From contig JAVTVJ010000520.1 of assembly GCA_034509425.1 (NCBI GenBank), positions 806,001 through 870,000 of the forward strand: 64,000 bases of DNA, in the 5' to 3' direction. The stretch comes from Eopsaltria australis (taxonomy: Eukaryota; Chordata; Aves; Passeriformes; Petroicidae). Shown in pieces: positions 21,728 through 33,512 of the stretch. The stretch's first letter is position 1, and each line of letters starts with the position of its first letter. The notes under the pieces were generated by a model. The model worked only from the letters and a program-made list of their open reading frames with translations, had not been told where the DNA came from and did not search any database. A program made the position numbers and the translations under genes.

Positions 21728-22894
21728 CTCTCCCCACCTTGATCCCCACCTGCACAATCTGCTGCAGGCAGGAGTCACGGTCCTGCATTAGCACAGCACC
21801 TTTTACTGCTCCATCTGCAGTCTCCATGCCAGGAACCTGCAGGACTCAGCTGTGACAGCCCCCCTATTTCAGGCAGTTTGGAAGGAAGGTTTCATCCCAG
21901 CTCACTCCCAGGAAACCTCTCCAGAGAAGCAAAAGTCACCCCCAATTTCAGCCGCACTCTTGATCCAAATAATAACAATTTCCTTTTAAACATGGAGAGG
22001 AGTCTGGAAAACTGCTCAGAGATCTGCAAGACCTGTGCAGCACTTGGATTAGTAGTTCATGTCTTTGTGAAAGGATCAGCAGGATTGCACTGAGCTGAGG
22101 GTTAATATGAAAGTAAATTTGCATCTCTAAGATGCATAATGCAAAGTCCATGATGCACATCCCGCAGCTTCCCCACTCCCTCCATCAGACTGTGCTTCAA
22201 GCACTGCAAAACACCAGGGATTACCTCCACCAGGGCCTTGTTCCAACAATACACAGCTCTCCAAATTACAGATTTCAATCTTCACAGCACCGTGGGCTTC
22301 AGGAAACAAAGGGATCCAGCCCAGGCAGCATCAGCTGGAAAAGCTCTTCTCTGATCTCTCTCTGTGGAGCTTCAGTCCTTGCCTGTTTGACCATACAGAG
22401 TGAAAACCACCCAAAACTCGGCCTGACCAAAGCCCTGTGCAGCAGCAGTGGCACGGGTGACACGATGCTGTTCCTGCTGCTCACACCCATATGCAAAGCC
22501 AGCAAAGTGTATAAATAAATAGCCAGTGTCACACGATTTATCTCCATTTGTCAGCAGTGACAGGATAACTCACTCGTGACTCCCCTGCTCCATCCTCTCC
22601 TCATTCATGAAGATTGATGCTCCTACAGATATTCCCCATCATGGATTTTTATAGCCTGCAGGATGCAGGAGTTCCGTGTTTGCTGGGGATGTGGCAGCAG
22701 CTGGGGACTCGGGGCAGCCCCAGGAGCAGCACCCACAGGATCCCCACCTGCAGCTCTCAGGGCTTGCTTTATTTTCCCTCTGCATTACAGAGATTTCCAG
22801 AGTTTTGCTGCAGCAACTTGTCCTGCATTACTGCACGTGTTCTCCATCCCACTGTCCAGCCTGCCTCAGCCCAGCCCTGAGCAGGGGCTGTGAT
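21728..22894. other. unique non-coding sequence
   Basis: No gene or mobile element recognised between the decamer array and the 29-bp minisatellite. 22,090-22,170 has several ATGCA/TGATGCA words. Confidence 0.5.
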
Positions 22895-23246
22895 GGAACT
22901 GCCAGGGGTGCTGAGATCAGGACAGAACAGCCAGGGATTGCTCAGGGCAGGACAGAACTGCCAGGGGTGCTGAGAGCAGGACAGAACTGCCAGGGATGCT
23001 GAGAGCAGGACAGAACTGCCAGGGATGCTGAGAGTAGGGACGGAACTGCCAGGGATTGCTCAGGGCAGGACAGAACTGCCAGGGATAGATCAGGGCAGGG
23101 CAGAACTGCCAGGGATAGATCACGGCAGGACAGAACTGCCAGGGGTGCTGAGGGCAGGACAGAACACTCAGGGATTCTGAGAGCAAGACAGAACTTCCCA
23201 GGATGCCAAAAGTAGGGCAGAAGTGCCAGGGATTGCTCAGGACAGG
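22895..23246. repeat. 29-30-bp minisatellite, about 12 copies
   Basis: Tandem units with core GGACAGAACTGCCAGGGATG followed by CTGAGAGCA, or a 30-bp variant with ATAGATCAGGGCA. Variants alternate along the array, showing internal unit turnover. Open frames on the minus strand through it are a by-product of the repeat. Confidence 0.95.
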
Positions 23247-23652
23247 CCAGGACAGGCAGGTTCCAGCCAGAGCTCCCTCCCTGTCCCAGACAGGGGCACA
23301 AACTCTGTCCCAGCCCCACAGTTAACACACACAGCTTCACTGGTTCAAGGCCAAAAGAACCAGCACTCCCAAGGAGTTCCTCGAGCTGTCCTGGCTCTGC
23401 AGGCCCCGGGGTCTCACCCTGGCTCTGCTTGGTCCGGTGGGTTTGGAAATTACTCACGACAGCTCCTTATTTCACACACAGCCAGGGGTAAGGCAGCACA
23501 TTTCAGAAATTCCTTATGGCCTGATCATATCCCCGGGGCTTTCTGGAATTATGATTGTCAGGGACACAATGGAATTATTATTTTCAGCGACACAATGGAA
23601 TTAACAATGAGTCTGATCCAACACACACCTGTGGAACAACAGCAGCAGGTGC

Positions 23653-24095
23653 TTGGTGGCACAAGGGGCACAGGGGGCACAGCCCCTTCCTGAAGCCTGT
23701 TCAAGGTGGCACAAGGGGCACAGCACCTTCCCCAGCCTGTGCCAGGTGACACAAAGGGCACAGCACCTTCTCTAACCTGTGTGAGGTGATACAAAGACCA
23801 CAGTCCCTTCCCCAGGCTGTGAGAGGTGGCACAAGGGACACAGAACCTTCCCCAGGCTGTGAGAGGTGGCACAAGGGACACAGCACCTTCCCCAACCTGT
23901 GAGAGGTGACACAAAGGGCACAGCACCTTCTCCAGCCTGTGAGAGGTGGCACAAAGGGCACAGAACCTTCTCCAGCCTGTGAGAGGTGGCACAAAGGGCA
24001 CAGCACCTTCCTGAGCCTGCGCTGGGTGACACAAAGGGCACAGCACCTTCCCCAGACTGTGCTGGGTGGCACAAGGGGCACAGCCCTTCCCCAGC
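23653..24095. repeat. 40-bp minisatellite, about 11 copies
   Basis: Tandem 40-bp units starting GGTGGCACAAAGGGCACAGC, then ACCTTCCCCAGCCTGTGAGA. Copies at 23,941 and 23,981 are exactly 40 bp apart. Units vary at a few positions (GGTGAC/GGTGGC, CACAGCACC/CACAGAACC). Because 40 is not a multiple of three the array is open in several frames, giving the long minus-strand frames at 23,558-24,262. These are not genes. Confidence 0.95.
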
Positions 24096-25274
24096 CCCAC
24101 AGGGGCTCCGTGGGCTCTGGGTGGCTCCAAGCCCCCCCTGGTTCCCCCAGGGCTCTGTGCCAGCCCAGAACACGGAGCTCCAGCATTTCTACCTGGCAAG
24201 GAACATTGGAAACTCCCTGGAGAACAGCATGATCTTAAGGCTGGCATAAAGGATAATGACAAGATTACAGCTCACATAGTGAAAATAATAATGAATTAAG
24301 GTGATGGTATTTCCCAATCTTATTTCCAGCCGGAATGAATTGAATTGGTGCCAATTTCTTTCCCTGCTGCTGGGCTGGTAGATGGGATTCTGCTGGGGAT
24401 GGAGAGTGCTGCCTGCAGCTCGGAAATGGGACAAGGTGGCAGTATTTGTATTATTAAGTTGGATACAGGATCCTTGAAATTATAAATAAACCAAGAGTTC
24501 AAGTGTCAGTGTCGCAAACATCACCAGGAAACTCACCTAAATATTGATTTATTCATTACGTTAAAAAAATGACAAACAGAATTTTCTTTCTCTCCCTTGA
24601 AAATTTTCCGTGGGCTTCAAACCATGGCATCATCTCTTATTGTGCTATTTTTTTTTTAAGGAGATAGATATTTTTAATGCCACATAAATGGGGATTGGCA
24701 CAGTCATCTGGTTCTTGCCATGCCTGGATTGTGAGCTGCTCCCACTGCTCAATCTGCAATTTTACCCATTCTCTGCTTCACCTTTGCCCTCCCCCTCAAT
24801 ATTATAGATTCAGATTTTCTCTGTTGCTCGATCTGTTCATCCAGCACACTCGCTCTTTTTTGGAGATGATGGATTTGGATGACAGTGATGGGTACAAAGT
24901 CAGGACAGCCCCCTCCAAGGGAATACCAGGATTGCAAAAATTCACATTTCCAGCAAGATTGGTGCACCCAGCCTATGTAACAAACATCCCAACTGCAAAT
25001 GGTGGGTGTTAATTTGTGATGATTGATGGGCATTAACCCAGCCTGAAGAAGTGCTGGGAGCAGCTGGAGCTGCCACCTTGACCTGGCTCACCCAGGCCTG
25101 GCTTCACAATCCTACTAATAGCAAAATGTCTCACTGTTAGTTTTATTTAATGACCACTGTGGAGCAATTCAGAATCAACCCTAAACCCATGTAACAAAAT
25201 GGATTATAACTATTGATTTATTTTTACTACAAACTTGGAGACACCCATTTCAAGCCCACAGAATAACATCCCAG
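24096..25274. other. unique non-coding sequence
   Basis: No repeat recognised apart from a short T9 run near 24,650. AT-rich part 24,200-24,320 includes AAAATAATAATGAATTAAGG. No coding evidence. Confidence 0.5.
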
Positions 25275-25723
25275 TGATGCCTTTTTTGGGCTTATCTAAA
25301 AACAGACACTAGACAAAATTAAGGGGATAAAAAGCAGTTATATTTATTGAAGGGCCTGCAGGTACTTTTAGGGGAGATGAAGCCCCCCAGGGGCTACACC
25401 CAAAAATGGACAATGGGTCACAGATTTTCACACTTTTATCAGTTTGGTCCATTTGCACATTGGGGGTTCATCTTCCAGTTACAGCTTCAGGTAATGAAGT
25501 CATTGACCCCAAGTTTGCTCCCCCCAGCTCACTTTTGTTTCCATCTCTCAGGGCCTGGGACACTCAGGTGTCCTTGACTGCCAGGCCTGGAGAGGAATTG
25601 TTGTGTCTGACCCAAATGGGAGAGCAGCAGCTGACACTGGATATGGAGTTTAGAGTTACACACTAAAGAACTGCAGGATTAGAAATAGATTAAAAATATG
25701 AAAGCTCAAATCCTGAGGCATCA
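25275..25723 (-). mobile_element. solo LTR, family 1 (ERV), copy A
   Basis: Bounded on the plus strand by TGATGCC at 25,275 and GGCATCA ending at 25,723, with a perfect 4-bp target duplication CCAG on both sides (25,271-25,274 and 25,724-25,727). The sense direction is minus, because the AATAAA signal and TATA region read that way, as in copy C. The TATA box here is degraded to GATAAAA. A 449-bp solo LTR with no internal retroviral sequence. The 4-bp duplication favours an ERV1-type integrase (inference). Confidence 0.93.
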
Positions 25724-26351
25724 CCAGGACTCGGGATCATGTGCAGTTGAAGTTCAGTGTGAACCCTCAGTAACTCTGGGCATGATGAGCTATCAGATCT
25801 CAGTGTCTTGAGCTCTGTGAGAATTTTCCCCAGCTCCTGGGGCAGGGATTCAATCCCAGCTCCACACCCCCGGTGTCAAGGAGGACTCGCTGCTCTCCCG
25901 AGCCCCCCACGCAGCCTCCCCTCACACGGCCTGAGCTGTGATTCTTTTGCAAATGACATAATTCTCTGCACAACGGTATAATAACATTGTTCTTTATTGC
26001 CAACAGCCACCCACAAATGGAAAAGACCTTGAGCTGCCAGGGGTGGGAGGCAGCGAGAGCTCCCCCTCCTAAAGAAAATAAGGCATTTAGCTTATAAATA
26101 TAAAATGATCAAATAAAGCAATTAGTGCAGAATTGCACATATATAGAGAGTGATTCAGCTCTAATTGGGTTGTTCTCAAAGCAAATTAACTTTGAAATGA
26201 GGAATGTTAAAAAGATTTTGAAAAAAAAAATATGGAATCCTAATTACTGCAGGGGAAGGAGCCGGGGGAAGTTTAGCCCAACAGCAGCACAAAAGAGCAA
26301 GGAAACAGCGACACAAGGCCCACACCTTCAGTGCTTTATTGTTAAAAACAG
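25724..26351. other. unique sequence with AT-rich block
   Basis: No gene. 26,080-26,240 is a candidate conserved block: repeat-free and AT-rich, with AAGCAATTAGTGCAGAATTG, GATTCAGCTCTAATTGGG and AAATTAACTTTG. Confidence 0.45.
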
Positions 26352-26787
26352 GATGAGCAGAGAGGCTGGAGCATGAGGAAAGGCTGGGAGAGTTGGGATT
26401 GTTCAGCCTGGAGAAGAGAAGCTTTGGAGTGGCCTCATTGAGGCCTTGCAGTGGCTGGAGGGAGCTGCAGGAAACGTGGAGAGAGACAATTTACAGGGGA
26501 TGGAGATACAGGACAAGGGACAATGGCTTCACACTGCCAGAGGGCAGGGTTAGATGGGATACTGGGGTGAAATTCCTCCCTGTGAGGATGGGGAGGCCCT
26601 GGCACAGGTTGCCCAGAGAAGCTGTGGCTGCCCCTGGATCCCTGGCAGTGCCCAAGGCCAGGCTGGACATTGGGGCTTGGAGCAGCCTGGGACAGTGGGA
26701 GGTGTCCTTGCCATGGCAGGGGTGGCACTGGGTGATCTTTAAGGTCCCTTCCAACCCAAACCATCCCATGATTCTACAGCTCTATGA
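26352..26787 (+). mobile_element. CR1 LINE 3' fragment, longest copy
   Basis: The most 5'-extended CR1 here. It starts in the end of the ORF2 region (GGCTGGAGCATGAGGAAAGG, TTGTTCAGCCTGGAGAAGAG), runs through the full 3' UTR (ACAATGGCTTCACACTGCCA, GGAGGCCCTGGCACAGGTTG) and ends with TTCCAACCCAAACCATCCCA. No intact reverse-transcriptase frame remains. Confidence 0.96.
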
Positions 26788-27119
26788 ATGACCTAAAACC
26801 AGCAGCCCCTTCCTCCTCCATGAAAATTCTCCTCACTCCCAGCTCACTGCTGCAAAGCAATTTCTGGTGCACAGTTTTGAGTTTTCAGCTGGACACCCCC
26901 TGTGCCCCGCGGGGTCCCTGTGATGTGCCAGCCCCAGCAGTGCCCCCAGGTGACCCAGGACAGCCCTCAGTGGGCACCAGGAGGGGACACTCCACAAAAC
27001 AGAGCCCCAAACCCCAGCTCACACCCCAGCCCCACGTCCACTCACATTCCCCAGCACCAGTGCCAGGTATTGGATGTGATCCAGTCCATACCTGCGGCAA
27101 TTCTGCTCCTTCACTGTTC

Positions 27120-27430
27120 CTATTGCAGTTTATACCTCTGCTCGCTGCTGAAATTACATTGCCTACGGCCCTTTATTGATGGACTGGCGAGGTAATTAAA
27201 AAGGAGGCTTTTCAGAAAAATCCTGTCTAAACATTGGGAGAAAAATCCATATGAATACTCTTTCAGCTCGGAGAAGGACAGAGGAGAACATCCTCCCAGT
27301 TACAATGATGTTCTAAAAAAAATCTATTAAACCAGGTAGTGCCACATATCTGATGTATTATGAATGTATTAATATGGAATTGGTTTTTTATAAATATTAA
27401 TAAGAGCTAACATCTAAAGAAGGAGCCTGG
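27120..27430. promoter_or_regulatory. candidate conserved non-coding element
   Basis: Contains TGCCTACGGCCCTTTATTGA, GGCGAGGTAATTAAAAAGG, AATCCATATGAATACTC and TGTATTAATATGG. Repeat-free and AT-rich with isolated CpGs. Composition-only call. Confidence 0.28.
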
Positions 27431-29199
27431 GACTTACATTCTTAATTAATCCAAAATTCCCATCACCTCTAAAAATACACGTGCATTTCATTGTGTTAGA
27501 CCAATGCCCAGGAGCAGATAGTTGTAAAAACACCCACCCGAAATGAAGGCACAGAGACTCCCCCCTGAATTCCTTCTGTCCCAGTCTCAGCCTTTGCCAT
27601 GGTCCAAAGGAGCATCTTTGCTCCAAGGAGAAAAAACAGGCAGGTTTGGCTCGAAGGGAAAATAATTCTCAGGTGAGAAGAGGACAATTACTCTGCTTTT
27701 GTTTAAATCATTGCACCCCATTCCTGTTTCGTTCCTCCCACTGAAGTTTTCTTCAGGTAGCTCACCCACTAACGAAGCTTGGGGAAGGTTCAAATCTCTC
27801 TTTTCAAATATTTTTCTGACATAAAACATTTAATTCTCTAGAATTTGTGCTCATTTCTCAAGGATGCTTTTAAAAACCTCGTGAGGATGAGTCGCTCTGG
27901 AGAATGCAGAAGCCCAAGCACAATGGCAAAAATTCCACCTTTAGTCACCAGCTGCAATTTAGAATTCTCCAGCTCAGAAGAGCTGTTCCCATTAAATCGG
28001 GGCACGGCTTCATGTGGATGTTTTATCCTCTCTTTAAAATGGGATGATGTGGGCTTAACTCCGCTCAGTCGGGACCAAAAAATAAAAAAGGCACTTGGTG
28101 TGTGACCAAAAGTGGAGCATCCTGCCTTCAGTGCTGTTTTGGAGCAGCTCACCCTGACAAAGAGCCCTGGGCATTCTCCAGCCTCCTGTGGGCATCACCT
28201 TCCCTTCCCCAGCCCAGGGGGCTGATTCAGATCCTCTGCTAACCAGCAAATACAGCAATTAAAAATAATATTATAAAAAAACTGTGCTCTGTGGAAGATG
28301 TATGGGCATGAAACTGGGTATTTTTCCATTAACACAGAAGTGTCGCAGATGAAAGAAGACAGAAGGGCTAAATATTATAAATTAGTGGTTTATTGGTGTT
28401 TATTAAACCCTCTGAGTCTGGGACTCCAAACCTGCAGCCTGTGACCACACTGATCCACAAGGAATTTCCCCCTCATTAACATAAATCCAGTGTGGACACC
28501 TGAGGAGAAATAATAACTTCTTTGTGTCACTATTAAAAGGATTACAGAGACACGATTATTGCACAGTGTTTTACTGCTAAATGATTTTAAGACTGGCCTT
28601 ATAGATCTCCCTCCATTAATCAGTAAGATAAAATACTAATTACAACAGGAAGGGGTTCATGTGAATGTGGAGCTGCTCTTGGAGGAACAGCAGTGTTAAA
28701 TTATGGGCTGTTCATGGAGAGCAAATATGCTGGGAAAGCCTTGATCTGAATTATGTCATTTTATTACACTTTATACAGCCCTGGAGTTACATAAAGGATA
28801 CACCAATAGCAGCTGCATTCTCAGAGGTTTGGTATCTCACTTTTTCATACCCACACATGTACATTTATATTATTTCTGTGAGCAGACAGCGCACAAAAAA
28901 CTGGAATTTATCAACTTCCCATAGCATAAGTGCAAGAAATGCACAACTTTATCCCACCATCGTTCAACAGCTCCTGGTTCATGAGAGTCCTGAGCTGCAG
29001 GAACAGCAGCAACACAAAGGACTCACATCCAATCAAGACTTACACGTTAAAAGTTATTAAATCACTACATAAGTAAATTTAATAAAAACCGAACACGGCA
29101 GAACGAACCATAATTTTTTTTTTTTTTTTCTTATTTGGCCAGCTGCTAAATTTCTAGATACGTTTTATTTCAGGCAAATGCAGGATTTGGTGTTTAAAA

Positions 29200-29660
29200 A
29201 TTCAATTCTCCCTCTGCGTGAGGCAGTGCCTCGTTAACGAGTGACCTACTTCGCCGGCAGCCCCGCATTGTTTCGCTCTCAGCTCCCCATTGATCACATT
29301 TTTGCTGCAAGCACAATCTTCAAGACCTTCCCCCTGGGTTCACATTTAACTCATCTCCTGCATTTTTCACGGGTTATTCTAAAAGGCACGTTCACACTCT
29401 CACCCCGCACAGAAAGTGATGCCTTTTTAGATGCCAATTGAAACGTTCTCCCCGTGCTGTCCCCGTCCTATTATGCCTAATCCAGTCCCTTGTTAGAAGT
29501 GCATTCAAAGCCATTTATGAGGCAGGAATACATAAAGATCAGTTCATCACACCGGATGCTCGGGATTTACAGACACTCAAACATTGTGCTTGCTATCAAA
29601 ACCTGTCACATAATTAAACACGCACATCAGAGAGGTGGGACGAGCTCCACGGCAGCGTTT
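29200..29660. promoter_or_regulatory. candidate conserved non-coding element
   Basis: A 460-bp repeat-free block with at least ten CpGs in DNA that is otherwise AT-leaning (TCGTTAACGAGTGACC, TACTTCGCCGGC, TTTCACGGGTTATTC, AACGTTCTCCCCG, CACACCGGATGCTCGGG). It also has AT words such as CCATTGATCACATTTTTG and CATAATTAAACACG. The mix resembles long vertebrate enhancers more than neutral sequence. Not provable without an alignment. Confidence 0.35.
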
Positions 29661-29917
29661 TAATTCATTATCTCCACAGATCCTGGCACTTCCTGAGCAC
29701 TTGAAGGTGCATTTGCCTTCGTACCAGATTGCCCACATCAAACAAGGTAAAGGGGAGAGCTGGAGGAACTGGAGGGGAAAATCCTCTTAACAAGCTTTCC
29801 TCCCAGCCAGTCAGGACATCAGCACCAGGGAATGATCCTGAATGGGAATATTCCCCCCTGGATAGAGAACCTGGGCTCTGTATGGGGTGGGGGGTGTTCA
29901 TGCTAAAATACTGATTT

Positions 29918-29988
29918 AAAAAGAAAAAACAAAAACAAAACCAGACAAAAACAAACAAACAAACAAACAAAAAACAAAAAAAAAACCC
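29918..29988. repeat. A-rich (AAAC)n simple repeat
   Basis: Run of AAAAC and AAAC units interrupted by CCAGAC. Low-complexity sequence. Confidence 0.9.
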
Positions 29989-30104
29989 AACTGAATTCCT
30001 TTTAATACCTGTTAGACTTCTTTAAGAAAAGTTCAACAGCGAGATTATTCTGAAAGCAAATAAACAAAACCCAGGAACCACCAAATCTCCATTGTCCCAG
30101 GAAC

Positions 30105-30257
30105 TGCCCCATCCCTGGGAGAGTTCAAGGCCAGCTTGGAGGGGGCTCTCAGCTCTCTCTGTTCCAGTGGGAGGTGTCCCTGCCCACACCAGGGGGGTGG
30201 AATTAAATGATCTTTATTTCCCTTCCAACCCAGGCCATTCCACAATTCAGTGATTCC
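30105..30257 (+). mobile_element. CR1 LINE 3' end, diverged
   Basis: Sense CR1: GAGAGTTCAAGGCCAGCTTG, GTGGGAGGTGTCCCTGCCCA, GGGGGGTGGAATTAAATGAT, CCCTTCCAACCCAGGCCATT, then a decayed ATTC tail. Older than most copies here. Confidence 0.9.
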
Positions 30258-33227
30258 ACTGCAGGCAACGTCCAGCTTTTCACACCTTCAGGAGGTCAGG
30301 AACAGGGTAGGACTCCACACTCCCACTGAGACTGCCCAAAATTGAGCTGGGAGAGTCAACCTGGTGGTGTCTGCAATTCCTGTTGTGACTCCAAGGAGAT
30401 CCCTTACCCCAGCCATCCTGCAGTGAAGGGGGATGTGTTGCTTTTTGTTCTACTCCATCAACAGCCCCTTAGAAAAGTCCATTGATAAATGAGACTTGGA
30501 GCATTTCTCTGAGGTTCCTCTGAAAACCATTGCTGGTGATCTTTATTAGTGTGAATGCTGGCACTGCAGCCATCACGGGGCCTTTACATCTGCTAAATGC
30601 CACTTTCTTAAATTTTTCTAATGACCTTTTTATGTCTTTCTACCTTTCTCTCCTTGGTATTTCAACAAGATGCCCAAAGTCTCTTAGGAGAAAAGAGAAC
30701 TGAATTCTTATTCTGTAGCACTTCAGAGAATTGGTCTCCAGAAGCCCTCACCTCGACACCTCTGGAGACAGAGCTAAATGTCACCAAGGAATCTCTCATC
30801 TCTTGAGGCAAATTAACCACAGGTTGGTCTCAGCTGCACATTGGACAGCTGCCATTCAAACTTCCAAGGGGTCTTTTCTCCCCAGCTTCATCTGAGAGTT
30901 CACACTCTGCTGAGTTCACAATGCCACCCATCGCTGTGGCACCAACAGGCTTGGACAGGAAAGGTCCCAAATCCTTTCATGGAATTCACAGTCATGCCAG
31001 GACCAGGACTGAGGGAAGGACACCCTGGACCTGCTGCTGCCCACTTCATCAGGCAGCATCAATTGATTCTTGTCCAAAATTCCGTTTCCATTACCACACA
31101 GTAAGTTTTTCTTCTCTTAAAATATTCATTTCCCAAAAAAAAAATCACTTTCCAAAGCTGCTGTAAACCCCATTCTTTTTAAGTTAAAATTGCTATTTAC
31201 GATTTCTTGACTTTGCAGGTGTTAAGACCATTGTTTAATTTTTACTGAGCTTTTTCCTTTTTTTGCACAGTGATTGCAAGGCAGAACAAGAGGCACCCTC
31301 TCCCCCACTGGATGTGTCCTGCTCACTCTGAGCTGTGCCTGTTCTTACCAAAGGAAGGAACTTCACACCTAAAGCCCTTGATATTCTTGAAATTCAGGAA
31401 GCTCAGCCCAAAGGGGTGGCAAGGTGGGCTTTTTCCTGCTTGACTTTTGCACAAGACAGCATCGAGAACAGGCAGCTCCTCCAGCAGCTCCTCCAGCAAA
31501 AAGAAGGAGGCAGCTTCATCTCCTGCCCACATTTGCTCTGGAACAGAAGCTACACTTAGCACCTGATTGGCACTAATTGATAGGGCCTTGCTCTCCTGCC
31601 TACTGTCATTAGGAATTATCCGTGTCCTGAATAAAGTGATTGAATTCTCCATGCTCTGTCCCACTTCTGCAGTGTATCTTCATCTTTTTTGCATTCATTT
31701 CCAAAAATTAATTTAAGGGAAAAATTATGAAACACGGCTTGTGCCACAGTCCTCGTGTCCTTCCTGGATGTCCTTACAGATCTGGTGAAATAATATCAGC
31801 AGAGGTTTTTAACCAGGTGGTTGGCAGCACCTCTGAAAAGTTAAAGCCCACTGAAGATGTTAAGTGATGTGACTGAGGCTGGGAGCTGCAGGGAGCATTT
31901 TCTCTGGGCTCTGTGCTCGTCCTTGAAAACAATTTCTGTTAGGGACACTCTGTGCCTGTTAGTACACAAACCAAATTCATATATTTGCAAATGATGCAAA
32001 GGTTTCTTCTGGTGATTACTCCATCCTAGGAGTGTCCTTGGCAATCTCCCCTTCGCAGGATATATAGCTCAGCCTGCAAGTGCCAGGGTGACAAAGCTGG
32101 AGCTCGCACTAATGTGGCAGATCAATCACTTGACTGAAAGATACACAGACACAGAAAAGGTGGTTTATATCTGTCATATTCAAGGGTAAACTTGCAGCAC
32201 TCGAGAAGACTGCTCAGATAAGTCTGCACAGCAGACAGTGCTGCTGGCCTCGGTGTCTAATCAAAAGAAAAATATGTTGTCTGTTTAACAATACCAACAC
32301 TTTAGAGACTCCTCGGAGCAGTTAACCCATGGGCAGCCATCAAAGGCATTTGAAGTTTGGCTAAGAGCTCACTCAGATGATTGAAACCCCACGATGTAAA
32401 TTTTAGTCATTGGAAAGTCAAGCTGAGCCATCAAACAAAAAATAGTGTCTCTATCCTGACATATCAGGGAATAGACATTGTACTTTCCAGGTGATAAACT
32501 ACTGGGGAGCACAAGCTCCAGAGCAGGAGAAACCTTCAGGCTTTATCCTGCAGCCTGCATTCATCAATGGGAAAGTTCAGACTAACTTTATTTTAGGGTG
32601 TTGGGAGTTGAAGGTCATGCTGCGTATCACCAGCATGAAAAATCCTTATTTGTCCTGGAAAGTTCCCAAATAACGTCTTGTGAGTGATGCTGCAATTGTC
32701 TACCCTGAAATAAAGACACAGCACGGGGTGGGAAGTGGCTGATGTGAGCACCCACCTCTGCCAGCAAGGACTAAGAACCTGTTGAACAGAACCCAGTGGA
32801 AATGGCTCCATCAGCATCTCTCTTTCAAATGAGAGGTGTTTTAAATGGTAGCATTAACAGAAATTCTCTTTGCAGGGATATTTCTATTTCTTTTTTTTCC
32901 AAAATTCAGGCCATTTGCAGTGTCAGCAGCAGAGACACGAGAGCCAGGGATGGGTGGCACCTTGCAGGGTCCTCTGTGCTATTTTTTTCTGCTAAGGGAA
33001 AAAGGGAAGGAGGATAGGAGTCTCTTTTCACTCCCTCTTCCTGCAGCAACCCCTTCATTTCCTGGCCTGTTTCTGCCACATCTGGCAGATGTCAAACTCT
33101 TGTTGCAACCAACTCCTTGAGAAGAGTCAGGAGAGAGAGGAGAGAGAACAGCTACAGGGTGGAAGTCTTTAGTTTGTCCTCTGAGCTTCCAGCAAACACC
33201 AGAGAACCTCCAGGGGACAGGGATCAG
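30258..33227. other. unique non-coding sequence
   Basis: No transposon or exon identified over nearly 3 kb. Frames of 60-113 codons are scattered and overlap. Local AT-rich stretches (31,100-31,270; 31,670-31,740) show no distinct structure. Confidence 0.5.
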
Positions 33228-33512
33228 CTAAGGAGAGATGGAGGGCAAGGTAAGGAGGGATGTGGAGTGGAGTAAGGAGGGATGAGGGATGGAGTAAGGA
33301 GGGATGTGGAGTGGAGTAAGGAGGGATGAGGGATGGAGTAAGGAGGGATGAGGGATGGAGTAAGGAGGAATGAGGGATGGAGTAAGGAGGAATGAGGGAT
33401 GGAGTAAGGAGGGATGAGGGATGGAGTAAGGAGGAATGAGGGATGGAGTAAGGAGGAATGAGGGATGGAGTAAGGAGGGATGAGGGATGGAGTAAGGAGG
33501 AATGTGGGTGGC
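33228..33512. repeat. 22-bp purine-rich minisatellite, about 12 copies
   Basis: Tandem units GATGAGGGATGGAGTAAGGA plus GG, alternating with AATGAGG variants and early 17-21-bp forms with TGTGGAGTGG. The plus strand is almost all G, A and T with very few C, a strong strand asymmetry. The minus-strand frame of Ser/Pro/His/Ile repeats at 33,228-33,548 is a product of the array. Confidence 0.95.

Larger units (their letters stand above)
26788..30104. other. unique, largely AT-rich non-coding sequence
   Basis: No exon or transposon recognised in 3.3 kb. AT-rich islands at 27,120-27,430 and 28,280-28,640, and the longer CpG-containing block 29,200-29,660, are the best candidates for conserved elements. 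A 16-T run lies at 29,114-29,129 and an A-rich AAAC repeat at 29,918-29,988. Confidence 0.5.

Noticed and set aside
22942..23457. 171-codon minus-strand frame
   Set aside because: Product of the 29-30-bp tandem array rather than a gene.
23558..24262. 234-codon minus-strand frame with cysteine/leucine repeats
   Set aside because: Generated by the 40-bp minisatellite. Open in several frames at once.
25347..25577. Similar antisense frames shared by the family 1 LTR copies (also 39,816-40,115 and 54,783-55,013)
   Set aside because: The similarity reflects shared LTR sequence. The frames run antisense to the LTR and match no retroviral protein.
26352..26787. CR1 as a possible active LINE
   Set aside because: Only the 3' end is present and the reverse-transcriptase frame is absent.
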